Shown here piece by piece: positions 55,337-63,578 of a DNA stretch of 64,000 bases (its first letter is position 1; each line of letters starts with the position of its first letter). The notes below the pieces were generated by a model. That model did not search any database. It was not told where the DNA came from and saw only the letters and a list, made by a program, of their open reading frames with translations. This stretch comes from Paenibacillus selenitireducens (lineage in GTDB: Bacteria; Bacillota; Bacilli; Paenibacillales; Paenibacillaceae). The translations under genes were made by a program, and so were the position numbers. The DNA is taken from contig NZ_MSZX01000013.1 of the NCBI RefSeq assembly GCF_002021565.1, positions 68,803 through 132,802 of the forward strand, in the 5' to 3' direction.

Positions 55337-56413
55337 ATGAAACCTGTTCGTTTCAGTATCATTGGCGGAGGCTGGAGAGCCCATTTCTATCTGCGGTTAG
55401 CAAAAATGCTGCCTCATCTCTTTGAAGTTAGCGGGGTGTATGTGCGAGATTCGGATAAACGCCAGCAGCTGCAAGCCGCGTGGAACGTGAATACCCCCTC
55501 GACGCTGGATAAGCTGCTGAACGCCTCCGACGCCGACTTTATCGTCCTATCGATTTCTAAGCAGGCCGTCGCGCCTATGCTGCTAGAGCTTGCATCCACC
55601 TCCATCCCGATCTTAGCAGAGACGCCTCCGGCAGCAAATCTGGAGCAATTGCTCCATCTCGTTGCCAATATGCCTGCAAACGCGCGGATCCAAGTCGCCG
55701 AACAGTACCCCTTCTATCCGCATAATCAAGCCCGAACCGCATTACTCGCTGCTGGGAAGTTAGGAGAACCGGTTCATCTGCAAGTTTCAGCCGGACACGG
55801 CTATCACGGCATGAGTCTCATACGAAGATGGCTTGCACTCGGGAATGAAGAATGTACGATTACCGGTCAACGCTTTGAATCGAGCATTATGGAAGGGCCT
55901 TACCGTGAGCAATTGCCGCAAGAAGAACGATTCGTGGCCTCCTCACAGGATGTCGCTCTCTTCCAGTTCGAAGGGGGACGCAGTGCCGTATTCGACTTTA
56001 CGAGAGAGCAATACTTCTCGCCAATTCGCCAGAATCGAGTCCTGATTCGGGGAACCAAAGGCGAAATTATCGATAACCGCGCTTACTATATGGCCGATTT
56101 CGAGACACCGATCCAAGGAAAGTTCACCCGCATACAATCCGGGGGCGAAGGAAGCTTAGGACCTTTATCGTTAGAGGGCATCGTCTTTGAAGGAGATTGG
56201 CTCTACCGTAACCCCGTTCACCCGACGGCTTTCACAGATGAAGAGCTGGCGATGACGCAAGTCCTGCTGCACATGGCGGATTATGCGCGGCAAGGCATTT
56301 CTACATATTCGTTCATGGATGCCTGTCTGGACACCTACCTCGCATTCATGATGGATGAGGCGATACATACAGGGCATCGCGTCGTTGCTGACTTATCTTT
56401 TATTCGTAAATGA
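55337..56413 (+). CDS. Gfo/Idh/MocA-family oxidoreductase
   Basis: The 358-residue protein has an N-terminal Rossmann fold (RFSIIGGGWRAHFYLRLAKM), the SDADFIVLSISKQAVAPML segment and ILAETPPAANLEQLLHLV in place of the usual EKP motif; the lysine is missing (ETPPA). A C-terminal alpha/beta domain follows. Loss of the EKP lysine, which normally helps catalysis, makes ordinary dehydrogenase activity doubtful; a modified or non-redox role is possible. AAGAGGAG precedes the ATG. It probably belongs with the AraC/DUF5107 locus. Confidence 0.85.
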   Translation: MKPVRFSIIGGGWRAHFYLRLAKMLPHLFEVSGVYVRDSDKRQQLQAAWNVNTPSTLDKLLNASDADFIVLSISKQAVAPMLLELASTSIPILAETPPAANLEQLLHLVANMPANARIQVAEQYPFYPHNQARTALLAAGKLGEPVHLQVSAGHGYHGMSLIRRWLALGNEECTITGQRFESSIMEGPYREQLPQEERFVASSQDVALFQFEGGRSAVFDFTREQYFSPIRQNRVLIRGTKGEIIDNRAYYMADFETPIQGKFTRIQSGGEGSLGPLSLEGIVFEGDWLYRNPVHPTAFTDEELAMTQVLLHMADYARQGISTYSFMDACLDTYLAFMMDEAIHTGHRVVADLSFIRK

Positions 56414-56462
56414 GAAAAGCCGAGGGAACGCATGCTGCATGCGTCCTGCTCGGCTTTCTTTG
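56414..56462. terminator. Bidirectional terminator between oxidoreductase genes
   Basis: AAAAGCCGAG and CTCGGCTTT flank an inner GACGCATGC/GCATGCGTC-like stem. It separates the convergent genes ending at 56413 and 56482 and has T-rich tails on both strands. Confidence 0.85.
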
Positions 56463-56481
56463 TTCAATACAGTCTCTACCT

Positions 56482-57450
56482 CTAAGGGATCATCAAGATC
56501 TTGCCCGTACTTGTACGGCTCTCCAGCAATCGATGCGCCTCCGCGCCCTCGGCGAGCGTAAATAACTTCGGCTCTTCGATGCGCAGGCGCCCCTGACGAA
56601 TCTCCTCAAACAGTGCATCCGCACGTTCGATCCGGTTCGCTCGGGTCGTCACATGGTTCCACAGATCTCCGCCTGTTAACGTCTTCGAGGTATCCATGAG
56701 CATCCGCGGATCTAAAAATACCGGGTCACCGCCAGCCATGCCGTAGAATACGACCGTCCCCTTGGTCCGCACGGCCGCAAAACTATCCATTAGCGTAGAA
56801 CCGACGGAGTCATATGCTACATACATCCCGTTTCCATCATGCGACCAACGGATGGCCTCATTCACCCAATCCTGATTATACAATAGCACCTCATCGGCCC
56901 CTGCTCCGAGCGCCGCTTCACGTTTGGCTGATGATGACGTCAAGCCTAGAACGCGCGCACCTTTGCTCTTGCCGAACTGGACGAGAATCTGCCCTACGCC
57001 GCCTGCAGCCGCATGAACAAGCATATCGTCGCCCGATTGAATCCGGTAACTGTCATTCACCAAGTAATGTGCCGTCATCCCTTGCAATAAGACGCTTGCC
57101 GCTTGTGCATACGTAATATCCTGCGGCAGAGGAATCGCCTTCTCGACCGGAACGGCAACTAATTCTGCGTTGGCATAAGGAACATCGGCAAACGCAATAC
57201 GTTCCCCCACTTGAATCGCTGTGACGTCGGATGCCACTTGTTCCACAATTCCAGAGCCCTCGTACCCGAGAATATAGGGTGGAATCCCCGCCAAATGATA
57301 GTTCCCCCGTCTCCGATAGATATCGGCAAAGTTCAGACCTACTGCTTTGAGGCGAACCATGACGGTCCCTGGCTCGAGTTGAGGATCAGGAACTTCCATG
57401 TACCGCAGTACCTCAGGATCGCCAAACTGATAGAATACTAAAGCTTTCAT
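56482..57450 (-). CDS. Zinc-independent quinone oxidoreductase (MDR family)
   Basis: From the ATG at 57450 there are 322 residues; an upstream in-frame GTG at 57456 overlaps the GGAAGG site. This medium-chain reductase has YMEVPDPQLEPGTVMVRLKA, LNFADIYRRRGNYH, the nucleotide-binding LVHAAAGGVGQILVQFGKSK and the C-terminal LAEGAEAHRLLESRTSTGKI typical of QOR/zeta-crystallin proteins, which lack catalytic zinc. It starts 22 bp after hflX and may be co-transcribed, though the reason is not apparent. Confidence 0.9.
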   Translation of the reverse strand: MKALVFYQFGDPEVLRYMEVPDPQLEPGTVMVRLKAVGLNFADIYRRRGNYHLAGIPPYILGYEGSGIVEQVASDVTAIQVGERIAFADVPYANAELVAVPVEKAIPLPQDITYAQAASVLLQGMTAHYLVNDSYRIQSGDDMLVHAAAGGVGQILVQFGKSKGARVLGLTSSSAKREAALGAGADEVLLYNQDWVNEAIRWSHDGNGMYVAYDSVGSTLMDSFAAVRTKGTVVFYGMAGGDPVFLDPRMLMDTSKTLTGGDLWNHVTTRANRIERADALFEEIRQGRLRIEEPKLFTLAEGAEAHRLLESRTSTGKILMIP

Positions 57451-57472
57451 ACGCACCTTCCACTCCTAGCGG

Positions 57473-58741
57473 TTACGCTTCTTGAATCACATATTCCTGG
57501 TATCTCTCCGCATCGATAGCTTTGCATTCCATCGTCAGCTTCGTTCCTTCATTCTCATATGTGGTGTCCAACACATTTGCGTGTTCGTTGAAATATGACA
57601 CCAAGCTTCCTTTATCATAAGGGATGAGCATTTCGCATGTGACATAATCGTTGAAAATATGCTTCCGGATGACGCCCACTAATTCGTCGATACCAATACG
57701 CGGCTTCGCAGCCAAATTCACGCGATCCTCTTGAACACTTGGCAATTCACAGTCAATCAGATCGGACTTATTATACGCATAAATCGTCTCGATATCTTGT
57801 ACGCCGATATCTTTGAGGGTATTATTTGTAATTTCGATATGCTGCTCTACATTCGGATTCGAATGATCTACGACATGAATCAACAGGTCCGCTTCTGCCA
57901 CTTCTTCTAAGGTCGAACGGAACGCTTTTACTAAATGATGGGGCAGCTTGCTTACGAACCCAACGGTATCTGTGAGCAGGAATGATTTATTATCGGGCAA
58001 CGGAATGTTGCGAATGGACGTTTCCAGCGTCGCGAAGAGCATATCTTTCTCGAACACTTGTTTCGCTGCCGTTGGATTATATTTCTCCACCAAGGCATTC
58101 ATGATCGTCGATTTCCCAGCATTGGTATATCCAACTAACGAGACAACCGGGACATCGTTTTTCTTGCGCTGTTTGCGTTGGGTCTGACGATGAGCAACCA
58201 GCTGCTCCAGCTCCCGGTTCAGAATCGTAATCTTCTCTTCAATCCGACGACGGTCCAGCTCCAGCTTCGTCTCCCCGACCCCTTTATTTTTCGTTCCGAC
58301 ACCGCCGCCTTGGCGGCCTAACGATGAACGCAAGCCGATCAATCGAGGCAGCATGTATTGCAACTGGGCAACCTCTACTTGCAGCTGCGCTTCCTTCGTT
58401 TTGGCGCGTTGGGCGAAGATATCTAAGATCAGAATCGTACGGTCAATCACTTTGCAGTCCAAATCCGCCTCTAGATTACGAATTTGAGAAGGCGATAGCT
58501 CATCGTTGAAGATGACCAAATTCGCTTCATGCGCTTCCATCAAAGCGATCACATCCTGAATCTTACCTGTTCCGATATAATGCGATGAGGTCACCTTCGG
58601 TAAATTCTGCGTGACGACCCCGACGACCTCGACATCACATGCCTCGGCTAAATTGCCTAGCTCCTCCATCGAATATTCAAAATCGGATTGCTGATTCAAG
58701 TTCACGCCGACCAAAATAGCTTTTTGTATAAGTTGTTCCAT
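57473..58741 (-). CDS. hflX: Ribosome-associated GTPase HflX
   Basis: The 422-residue protein has the N-terminal HflX domain (about 1-195; HYIGTGKIQDV and the glycine-rich RSSLGRQGGGVGTKNKGVGE, then TKLELDRRRIEEKI) and a GTPase domain with G1 GYTNAGKST, G3 DTVGF and G4 NKSD. The C-terminal domain is short. HflX splits stalled or stressed ribosomes, and variants in Listeria give macrolide/lincosamide resistance. GGAGG precedes the ATG. A leader of about 390 nt with a terminator and a small ORF lies upstream. Confidence 0.94.
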   Translation of the reverse strand: MEQLIQKAILVGVNLNQQSDFEYSMEELGNLAEACDVEVVGVVTQNLPKVTSSHYIGTGKIQDVIALMEAHEANLVIFNDELSPSQIRNLEADLDCKVIDRTILILDIFAQRAKTKEAQLQVEVAQLQYMLPRLIGLRSSLGRQGGGVGTKNKGVGETKLELDRRRIEEKITILNRELEQLVAHRQTQRKQRKKNDVPVVSLVGYTNAGKSTIMNALVEKYNPTAAKQVFEKDMLFATLETSIRNIPLPDNKSFLLTDTVGFVSKLPHHLVKAFRSTLEEVAEADLLIHVVDHSNPNVEQHIEITNNTLKDIGVQDIETIYAYNKSDLIDCELPSVQEDRVNLAAKPRIGIDELVGVIRKHIFNDYVTCEMLIPYDKGSLVSYFNEHANVLDTTYENEGTKLTMECKAIDAERYQEYVIQEA

Positions 58742-58757
58742 CTATTCATTCCTCCAT

Positions 58758-58856
58758 TTATTCAACAAAATAAAAAAACACAGGCACACTGCCTGTGTTC
58801 ATCGCAAACGGGTGGGATACAACAAATAGGCCGGTAGAAAAGCAGTGTACGCACAT
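58758..58856 (-). CDS. Candidate 32-residue leader peptide upstream of hflX
   Basis: The frame starts at ATG 58856, 7 bp after a GAGG in AAGGGCGAGG, and reads MCVHCFSTGLFVVSHPFAMN, then TGSVPVFFYFVE. It ends 17 bp before hflX. Its last third is read from the intrinsic terminator itself, so ribosome position would control whether that hairpin folds. In-frame upstream starts exist (58862 and a GTG at 58979). It is a predicted regulatory ORF with no known relative that I can confirm. Confidence 0.55.
   Translation of the reverse strand: MCVHCFSTGLFVVSHPFAMNTGSVPVFFYFVE
58770..58798 (-). terminator. Attenuator-like terminator in the hflX leader
   Basis: On the minus strand AACACAGGCA and TGCCTGTGTT form a 10-bp stem followed by a seven-T tract, upstream of the hflX ribosome-binding site. 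It lies within the leader ORF, so it would stop transcription before hflX unless prevented from folding. Confidence 0.88.
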
Positions 58857-59134
58857 CGGCATACCTCGCCCTTCTATCCCAGCACATCTGCTCCTCGGAT
58901 AAGGATTATGGAAATCCACTATTATGATAACTATAGGTTCCTGGATAATAGACAGACCAATCCCGTTCGCTCTGCACACAAGCAGAGTCTTTGAGCACTA
59001 TTCAATTAGCGGCACAAAGCTTGAAAACGTAATCTGATCCAATTAATCACTCGGAACCCTCCGTTCAATTGTACGCAGAAATGCTCACGCTCCAAATCAG
59101 GGCAATGATGAATCATATCTGCTTATTATCACCG

Positions 59135-59163
59135 ATTGTAGCACATGAATACGTCTTACACAA
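59135..59163 (-). promoter_or_regulatory. Probable hflX promoter
   Basis: On the minus strand TTGTGT (59158-59163) and TACAAT (59135-59140) are 17 bp apart, predicting a start near 59128 and a leader of about 390 nt. The interval 59164-59454 to the LPMO gene has no other gene that I can see; it must also hold the LPMO promoter, which I could not define. Confidence 0.55.
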
Positions 59164-59454
59164 ATGAAATCGATCTCCCGTTTAACTTTCCCGTATCCTA
59201 AAAATTTTTTCTTCACACCTTCAAATTCGTGGGTTCATAGGAAAAAAGTACCATCAAATGGTCGACTTGCCTATTCTGTGTAAAGATAGTTATCCGTACC
59301 TGCCTGATTAGTTACAAGGTCACATATACACACCAAGAGGTCGAATTTTATAATTTAAGTAAGGACTGGAGGTGACTCATTCATACAATATACGACATAC
59401 GACCTGCAACGACACGTCGTACACAACATCTCTCACCATTAAAGGAGGAAAAAA

Positions 59455-60933
59455 ATGACATCTTCATTATTTCGTAACCGCGCTTTACACCAGAAAACCA
59501 AGTTTATCGCAACATTCGGATTTATTCTCGTGGGACTAGCCTGCTCGCTGGCTTTCGCCAAAGGTGCTTCCGCGCACGGCTATATTGAGTCTCCATCAAG
59601 CCGTGCAGCCTTGTGCGCGACAGGCGTGAACAAGGACTGCGGACCCACCCAATATGAACCGCAAAGCGTTGAAGGGAAAGGCGGATTTCCTGCTTCCGGC
59701 CCGGTTGACGGCCAAATTACAGGTGGTGGAAAATACCCCGAGCTGTATGCTCAGACGCCAACCCGTTGGTCCAAGGTTACGCTAAAAGGCGGGAAGAACA
59801 CCTTCACTTGGAAGCTGACAGCGCCGCACAGCACGGCAGAGTGGAAATATTACATCACGAAAAAAGATTGGGATACGAACAAGCCGCTGGCCCGTCAAGA
59901 TCTTGAGCTTCTCGCTACCTTTAACGATGGAGGAGCCATGCCATCTCCTTCAACTTCCCATGTCGTTGAACTCCCTACAGATCGCAGCGGATATTATCTC
60001 GTTCTAGGCGTCTGGGAAATTGCAGATACAGGCAATGCCTTCTATCAAGTCATTGACGTCAATCTCGTGAATGACGGGACTGGACCTAGTACTCAACCGC
60101 CGACGGTACCTGGGCAAGTCGTATCGACTGCACAGACCACATCGAGCATTACCTTGCAGTGGTCTGCTTCCATCGCAAGTGAGGGTATCAAGAACTATGA
60201 AGTATATCGGAACGGCAAGCTGGTTGGAACACCAAGCCAAACGACCTATACAGATACAGGGTTAACCGCAAATACGGCTTACAACTATACGATTAAAGCC
60301 GTTGATAACAAAGGGAATGTATCGCCAGCTTCTGCGACCGTTACAGCCCAAACCTTAAAAGAGGATACCGTCATTCCGGTTACACCTCCTACAGGTCTAC
60401 ATGCCCATATGTCAACGAAGAACAGCATCATGATCATGTGGTCTGCCTCCACCGCAACGAACGGAATCAAGAATTATGAAATCTACCGAAATGGTACTTT
60501 GGTAGGAACTGCGACAGAGACGATGTATGACGATACAGGCCTTACAGCGAACACGTCTTATACCTATACGGTTCGCGCTGTAGACACCTTAGGGAACAAA
60601 TCACAATCTTCCGCTGCGTTAACGGCAGCAACGTTGCCGGATAGTGGCGGCGGTAACCTCCCAGCCTGGGATGCGACGAAGATTTATGTAGCCGGCGACA
60701 AAGTCCAATATGACGGACTGGAGTACCAAGCCTCTTACTGGACCCAGAACAACCGTCCGGATTCCTCCGATGCTTGGAAGCTGCTTAGCAACGCAACACC
60801 GGAGTGGAACAGCACCAAAGCGTACACAGGCGGCAGCAAAGTCACCTATAACGGGATCGTATATGAAGCAAAATGGTGGACCAAAGGGGAACAACCGGAT
60901 CAATCCGATGTCTGGAAAGCCGTTCAGAACTAA
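59455..60933 (+). CDS. Secreted chitin-active LPMO (AA10) with two FnIII and two CBM5/12 domains
   Basis: The 492-residue protein starts after AAAGGAGG. The signal peptide ends ...KGASA, so the mature protein starts with His41 (HGYIESPSSR), the copper histidine brace being completed by H125 in LTAPHSTAEW. The AA10 domain (about 41-210) contains CGPTQYEPQSVEG and ends GNAFYQVIDVNLV. Two fibronectin type III modules follow (about 215-302 and 308-393), then two chitin-binding CBM5/12 modules (about 402-446 and 449-492; each WDATKIYVAGDKVQYDGLEY-like). It oxidatively cleaves crystalline chitin, possibly cellulose, outside the cell. A terminator follows. Confidence 0.95.
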   Translation: MTSSLFRNRALHQKTKFIATFGFILVGLACSLAFAKGASAHGYIESPSSRAALCATGVNKDCGPTQYEPQSVEGKGGFPASGPVDGQITGGGKYPELYAQTPTRWSKVTLKGGKNTFTWKLTAPHSTAEWKYYITKKDWDTNKPLARQDLELLATFNDGGAMPSPSTSHVVELPTDRSGYYLVLGVWEIADTGNAFYQVIDVNLVNDGTGPSTQPPTVPGQVVSTAQTTSSITLQWSASIASEGIKNYEVYRNGKLVGTPSQTTYTDTGLTANTAYNYTIKAVDNKGNVSPASATVTAQTLKEDTVIPVTPPTGLHAHMSTKNSIMIMWSASTATNGIKNYEIYRNGTLVGTATETMYDDTGLTANTSYTYTVRAVDTLGNKSQSSAALTAATLPDSGGGNLPAWDATKIYVAGDKVQYDGLEYQASYWTQNNRPDSSDAWKLLSNATPEWNSTKAYTGGSKVTYNGIVYEAKWWTKGEQPDQSDVWKAVQN

Positions 60934-60987
60934 TTTCATGACATGTAATGTCTTTTATAGGTAAAAAATTCGATTCATACTACGATG

Positions 60988-61016
60988 AGGATACCGATGT
61001 TTCGGTATCCTTTTTG
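60988..61016 (+). terminator. Intrinsic terminator of the LPMO gene
   Basis: AGGATACCGA and TCGGTATCCT form a 10-bp perfect stem with loop TGTT, followed by a T-run. Confidence 0.9.
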
Positions 61017-61156
61017 GTATGCCGACGTAGCTTGAACTAGACATCCTGTTGTCGAGTTGGATGCGGTATGATTAGATGGACATTCGACATTCGATGCGCT
61101 TCCCATCAAGGTATGTCAAGGATCCCTCTAGCACATGATGTAAAAGGAGAATGTAG

Positions 61157-61939
61157 ATGAATATAAAAAACGTGACGTTGGACAACATTGATCATGAGCA
61201 TATATGTTGTGCGATTGTCGATAAAAAAGGAGACACTGGCGTTTCCTCCAAGAAGGCTTGGCTAAAACAGCGGTTTGCAGACGGGTTAGTATTTAAAAAA
61301 CTGGATGTCAGAGGCAAAGTTTTCATCGAATATATCCCTGCTGAATTCGCATGGTGTCCTTTGCATGCAGATCACTATATGCACATCAACTGCTTTTGGG
61401 TATCCGGGCAATTCAAAGGACAAGGCTATGCGAACCAGCTTCTAGCTGAATGTATTGCAGACGCGAAGGCACGTGGTAAGATGGGAATAACGGTGCTGTC
61501 ATCCACGAAAAAAATGCCGTTTCTATCCGACCCCTCCTATTTGAAGCATAAAGGATTCATGGTCGCGGATACGGCAAGCCCATATTATGAATTGTTATAT
61601 CTCCCGTTTGGCGACAACGCGCCTGTCCCTCAATTCAGAGAATCTGCGAAGAAGGGGACAACCGAAGAAACAGGAATGGTTCTGTATTACTCCAATCAAT
61701 GTCCACATACGGATAAATACGCCCCCCTCCTGCAACAAATCGCAGAACAACGGGGAACAACCGTCAAGCTTATTCGATTCGAGACAACCGAGCAGGCTCA
61801 GCAGGCTCCTGCCCCGTTCACGACATATAGCTTTTTCTTCGACGGTGAATTTGTCACCAATGAAATTTGGAGTGAAAAGAAATTCATCAAGTTTCTAGAT
61901 GAAAAAGGATTTGAAGCAATTCTACACCAGGAAAAATAA
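61157..61939 (+). CDS. YoaP-like GNAT acetyltransferase
   Basis: The 260-residue protein has an N-terminal GNAT domain (about 5-150; INCFWVSGQFKGQGYANQLL is the acetyl-CoA site). A C-terminal YoaP-type region (about 160-258) has MVLYYSNQCPHTDKYAPLLQ, which looks thioredoxin-like, and FTTYSFFFDGEFVTNEIWSE. Length and order match YoaP of Bacillus subtilis, whose substrate is not known. AAAAGGAG precedes the ATG. The next gene follows by 14 bp, so they may form an operon. Confidence 0.88.
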   Translation: MNIKNVTLDNIDHEHICCAIVDKKGDTGVSSKKAWLKQRFADGLVFKKLDVRGKVFIEYIPAEFAWCPLHADHYMHINCFWVSGQFKGQGYANQLLAECIADAKARGKMGITVLSSTKKMPFLSDPSYLKHKGFMVADTASPYYELLYLPFGDNAPVPQFRESAKKGTTEETGMVLYYSNQCPHTDKYAPLLQQIAEQRGTTVKLIRFETTEQAQQAPAPFTTYSFFFDGEFVTNEIWSEKKFIKFLDEKGFEAILHQEK

Positions 61940-61953
61940 GGAGAACCCGTCAC

Positions 61954-62259
61954 ATGGCATTCGGAATTCGTAGACAAGAATTACAGCAATGGAAAGAAAC
62001 CGTGTCTCGCGGCGAGATTGCATATATCACTCACTTCTGGCTCGACCCGCGCTTTCCTGGGATCACCACGGTGACCAAAGTCGGATGCTCCGATATCACG
62101 AAGCTCGCCGCTTGGTGCACGGCAAATGAATTGCCAGCCAAGTATATTCATCACCGTGATGCCTATCCACATTTCGATCTCATAGGCCCGAAGCAAATCG
62201 AAATTCTGAAGAGAGAGCAATTGTGGGATCAAATTGAACGATTCAGGCTGTTGGATTGA
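61954..62259 (+). CDS. YneQ-like conserved small protein
   Basis: The 101-residue protein reads MAFGIRRQELQQWKETVSRG, AYITHFWLDPRFPGITTVTK, IHHRDAYPHFDLIGPKQIEI and ends LWDQIERFRLLD. From memory this resembles YneQ of Bacillus, a conserved protein of unknown function; the HHRD...PHFDL cluster could bind a metal. AAGGAG precedes the ATG. It lies 14 bp downstream of the YoaP-like gene, though no shared function is evident. Confidence 0.7.
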   Translation: MAFGIRRQELQQWKETVSRGEIAYITHFWLDPRFPGITTVTKVGCSDITKLAAWCTANELPAKYIHHRDAYPHFDLIGPKQIEILKREQLWDQIERFRLLD

Positions 62260-62448
62260 TCCTGCAGCCTGCCACAATAATTCTTCTAGTTTGATATCTT
62301 CATGCATAATTTCTTCATGTACAATAGCTTCATACATAATATCCTCATGCACAAGCTGAAACGCCTACGGGGACCTTTCAACTTACGGCGACCTTTTCAA
62401 AGACGGCAAACGTTTGAAAATTGATGCACTGAAGTAGGCTCGACGTGC

Positions 62449-62640
62449 TATGTTGGATTTTTGCAATATACCACACGCGTTGGAACTTTTTTATTCGCCT
62501 ATATTGGATCTTTACAGTATAGCCTCCGCTAACTGGGAGCTATAGACGATTTATGCTTATTTATATTGGATTCATCCAATATAGCTCATGAAATCGAGCC
62601 AAAAATTCTAAAGTTAGTGGATTTATCCATTATAGCGAGT
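62449..62640. repeat. Second island of TGGAT/ATCCA palindromic elements
   Basis: The gene-free interval 62260-62816 contains four copies of the palindromic element also found at 34169-34736: near 62449 (TATGTTGGATTTTTGCAATA), 62499 (TATATTGGATCTTTACAGTA), 62560 (TATATTGGATTCATCCAATA) and 62613 (TAGTGGATTTATCCATTATA). All are in the same orientation, and copies have differences in one arm. Confidence 0.8.
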
Positions 62641-62718
62641 GATGCAACTGAGCTAGTAATGCAACTAAAAAAATGAACCCTCGGTTCCCAAAAACCTATG
62701 TTTTCCAATCCACCAAAA

Positions 62719-62793
62719 TGAGTGATTACTCACTTTACAAGATTTAATCTACTGGATATAATGAACGCATGAGAAAAAATGAGTAATCACTCA
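62719..62793 (+). promoter_or_regulatory. Exporter promoter bracketed by two TetR-like operators
   Basis: TGAGTGATTACTCA (62719-62732) and its exact reverse complement TGAGTAATCACTCA (62780-62793) lie 61 bp apart (same position to same position). Between them TTTACA (62734-62739) and TATAAT (62757-62762) are 17 bp apart. One operator abuts the -35 box and the other lies just past the start point, an arrangement suited to repression by a TetR-family dimer. No tetR gene lies in this window, so it may be downstream of 64000. Confidence 0.82.
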
Positions 62794-62816
62794 CATTTCG
62801 AAGGAGCGTGTTGCAC

Positions 62817-63578
62817 ATGTCCGCATCCCATCCATTCGTTCCCCCTTCTTCTTCTGCGTCCGTCGTTGATCTTCGCGAGGTTACACGGAAGTTCGGGGAT
62901 CGAACCGTCTTAGATCAGATCACCCTTGAAGTACGGCGTGGGGAGATATTCGGTCTATTGGGGCCTTCGGGCTCCGGTAAGACCACCTTAATTAAACTCA
63001 TCACAGGTATTGACCAAGCGGACGGAGGAATCGTACACATGCTTGGTGAGAAGATGCCCAAGCTCGCGATGCTGCAGCGGTTCGGATATATGGCCCAATC
63101 GGATGCTTTATATAACGAATTGACGGCACGGGAAAATTTGCAATTCTTCGCTTCACTCTATAGTCTCGCGGGAGCCCGCCGCAATGAACGGATTCAAGCC
63201 GTCATGGGGGTTGTTGACCTGCTGGACCATTTGAATAAACCAGTATCGGCTTATTCCGGCGGCATGAAACGGCGGTTATCCCTCGCGATCTCGCTCTTGC
63301 ATGAACCTGAGGTGCTCATCCTTGACGAACCCACCGTAGGGATCGATCCCGTCTTACGTCAGTCGATATGGAAAGAACTGCTCACGCTCCGGGATCAAGG
63401 TACGACAATTATTCTGACCACACATGTCATGGATGAAGCAGACAAATGCGATCGTATCGGCCTCATTCGCGATGGGCATCTTACGGCAGTCGACTCCCCG
63501 GATGCGCTCAAGACCAAGACCGGAACAACGACGATTGAAGATGCTTTTATCGTTCTAGGGGGAGGGATTCAAGCATGA
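62817..63578 (+). CDS. ABC exporter ATPase (drug/ABC-2 type)
   Basis: I place the start at ATG 62817 (AAGGAG 10 bp upstream), giving 253 residues; GTG 62808 and TTG 62811 are in frame but closer to the site. Motifs are the Walker A GPSGSGKTT, the Q-loop YMAQSDALY, the signature YSGGMKRRLS, the Walker B VLILDEPTVGID and the switch TTHVMDE. It belongs to the CcmA/DRA-type subfamily that powers ABC-2 exporters. It overlaps the permease gene by 4 bp (ATGA). The upstream operators suggest induction by a toxic compound. Confidence 0.93.
   Translation: MSASHPFVPPSSSASVVDLREVTRKFGDRTVLDQITLEVRRGEIFGLLGPSGSGKTTLIKLITGIDQADGGIVHMLGEKMPKLAMLQRFGYMAQSDALYNELTARENLQFFASLYSLAGARRNERIQAVMGVVDLLDHLNKPVSAYSGGMKRRLSLAISLLHEPEVLILDEPTVGIDPVLRQSIWKELLTLRDQGTTIILTTHVMDEADKCDRIGLIRDGHLTAVDSPDALKTKTGTTTIEDAFIVLGGGIQA

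Noticed and set aside
58860-59100. T-box or other known riboswitch upstream of hflX
   Set aside because: No TGG-N-ACC antiterminator box, specifier loop or other aptamer hallmark was found; a small ORF over the terminator fits better.
59215-59454. Riboswitch (for example cyclic di-GMP) in the LPMO leader
   Set aside because: The CACGCA/GCAAAGCC-type core motifs are absent; only a plain ribosome-binding site could be supported.
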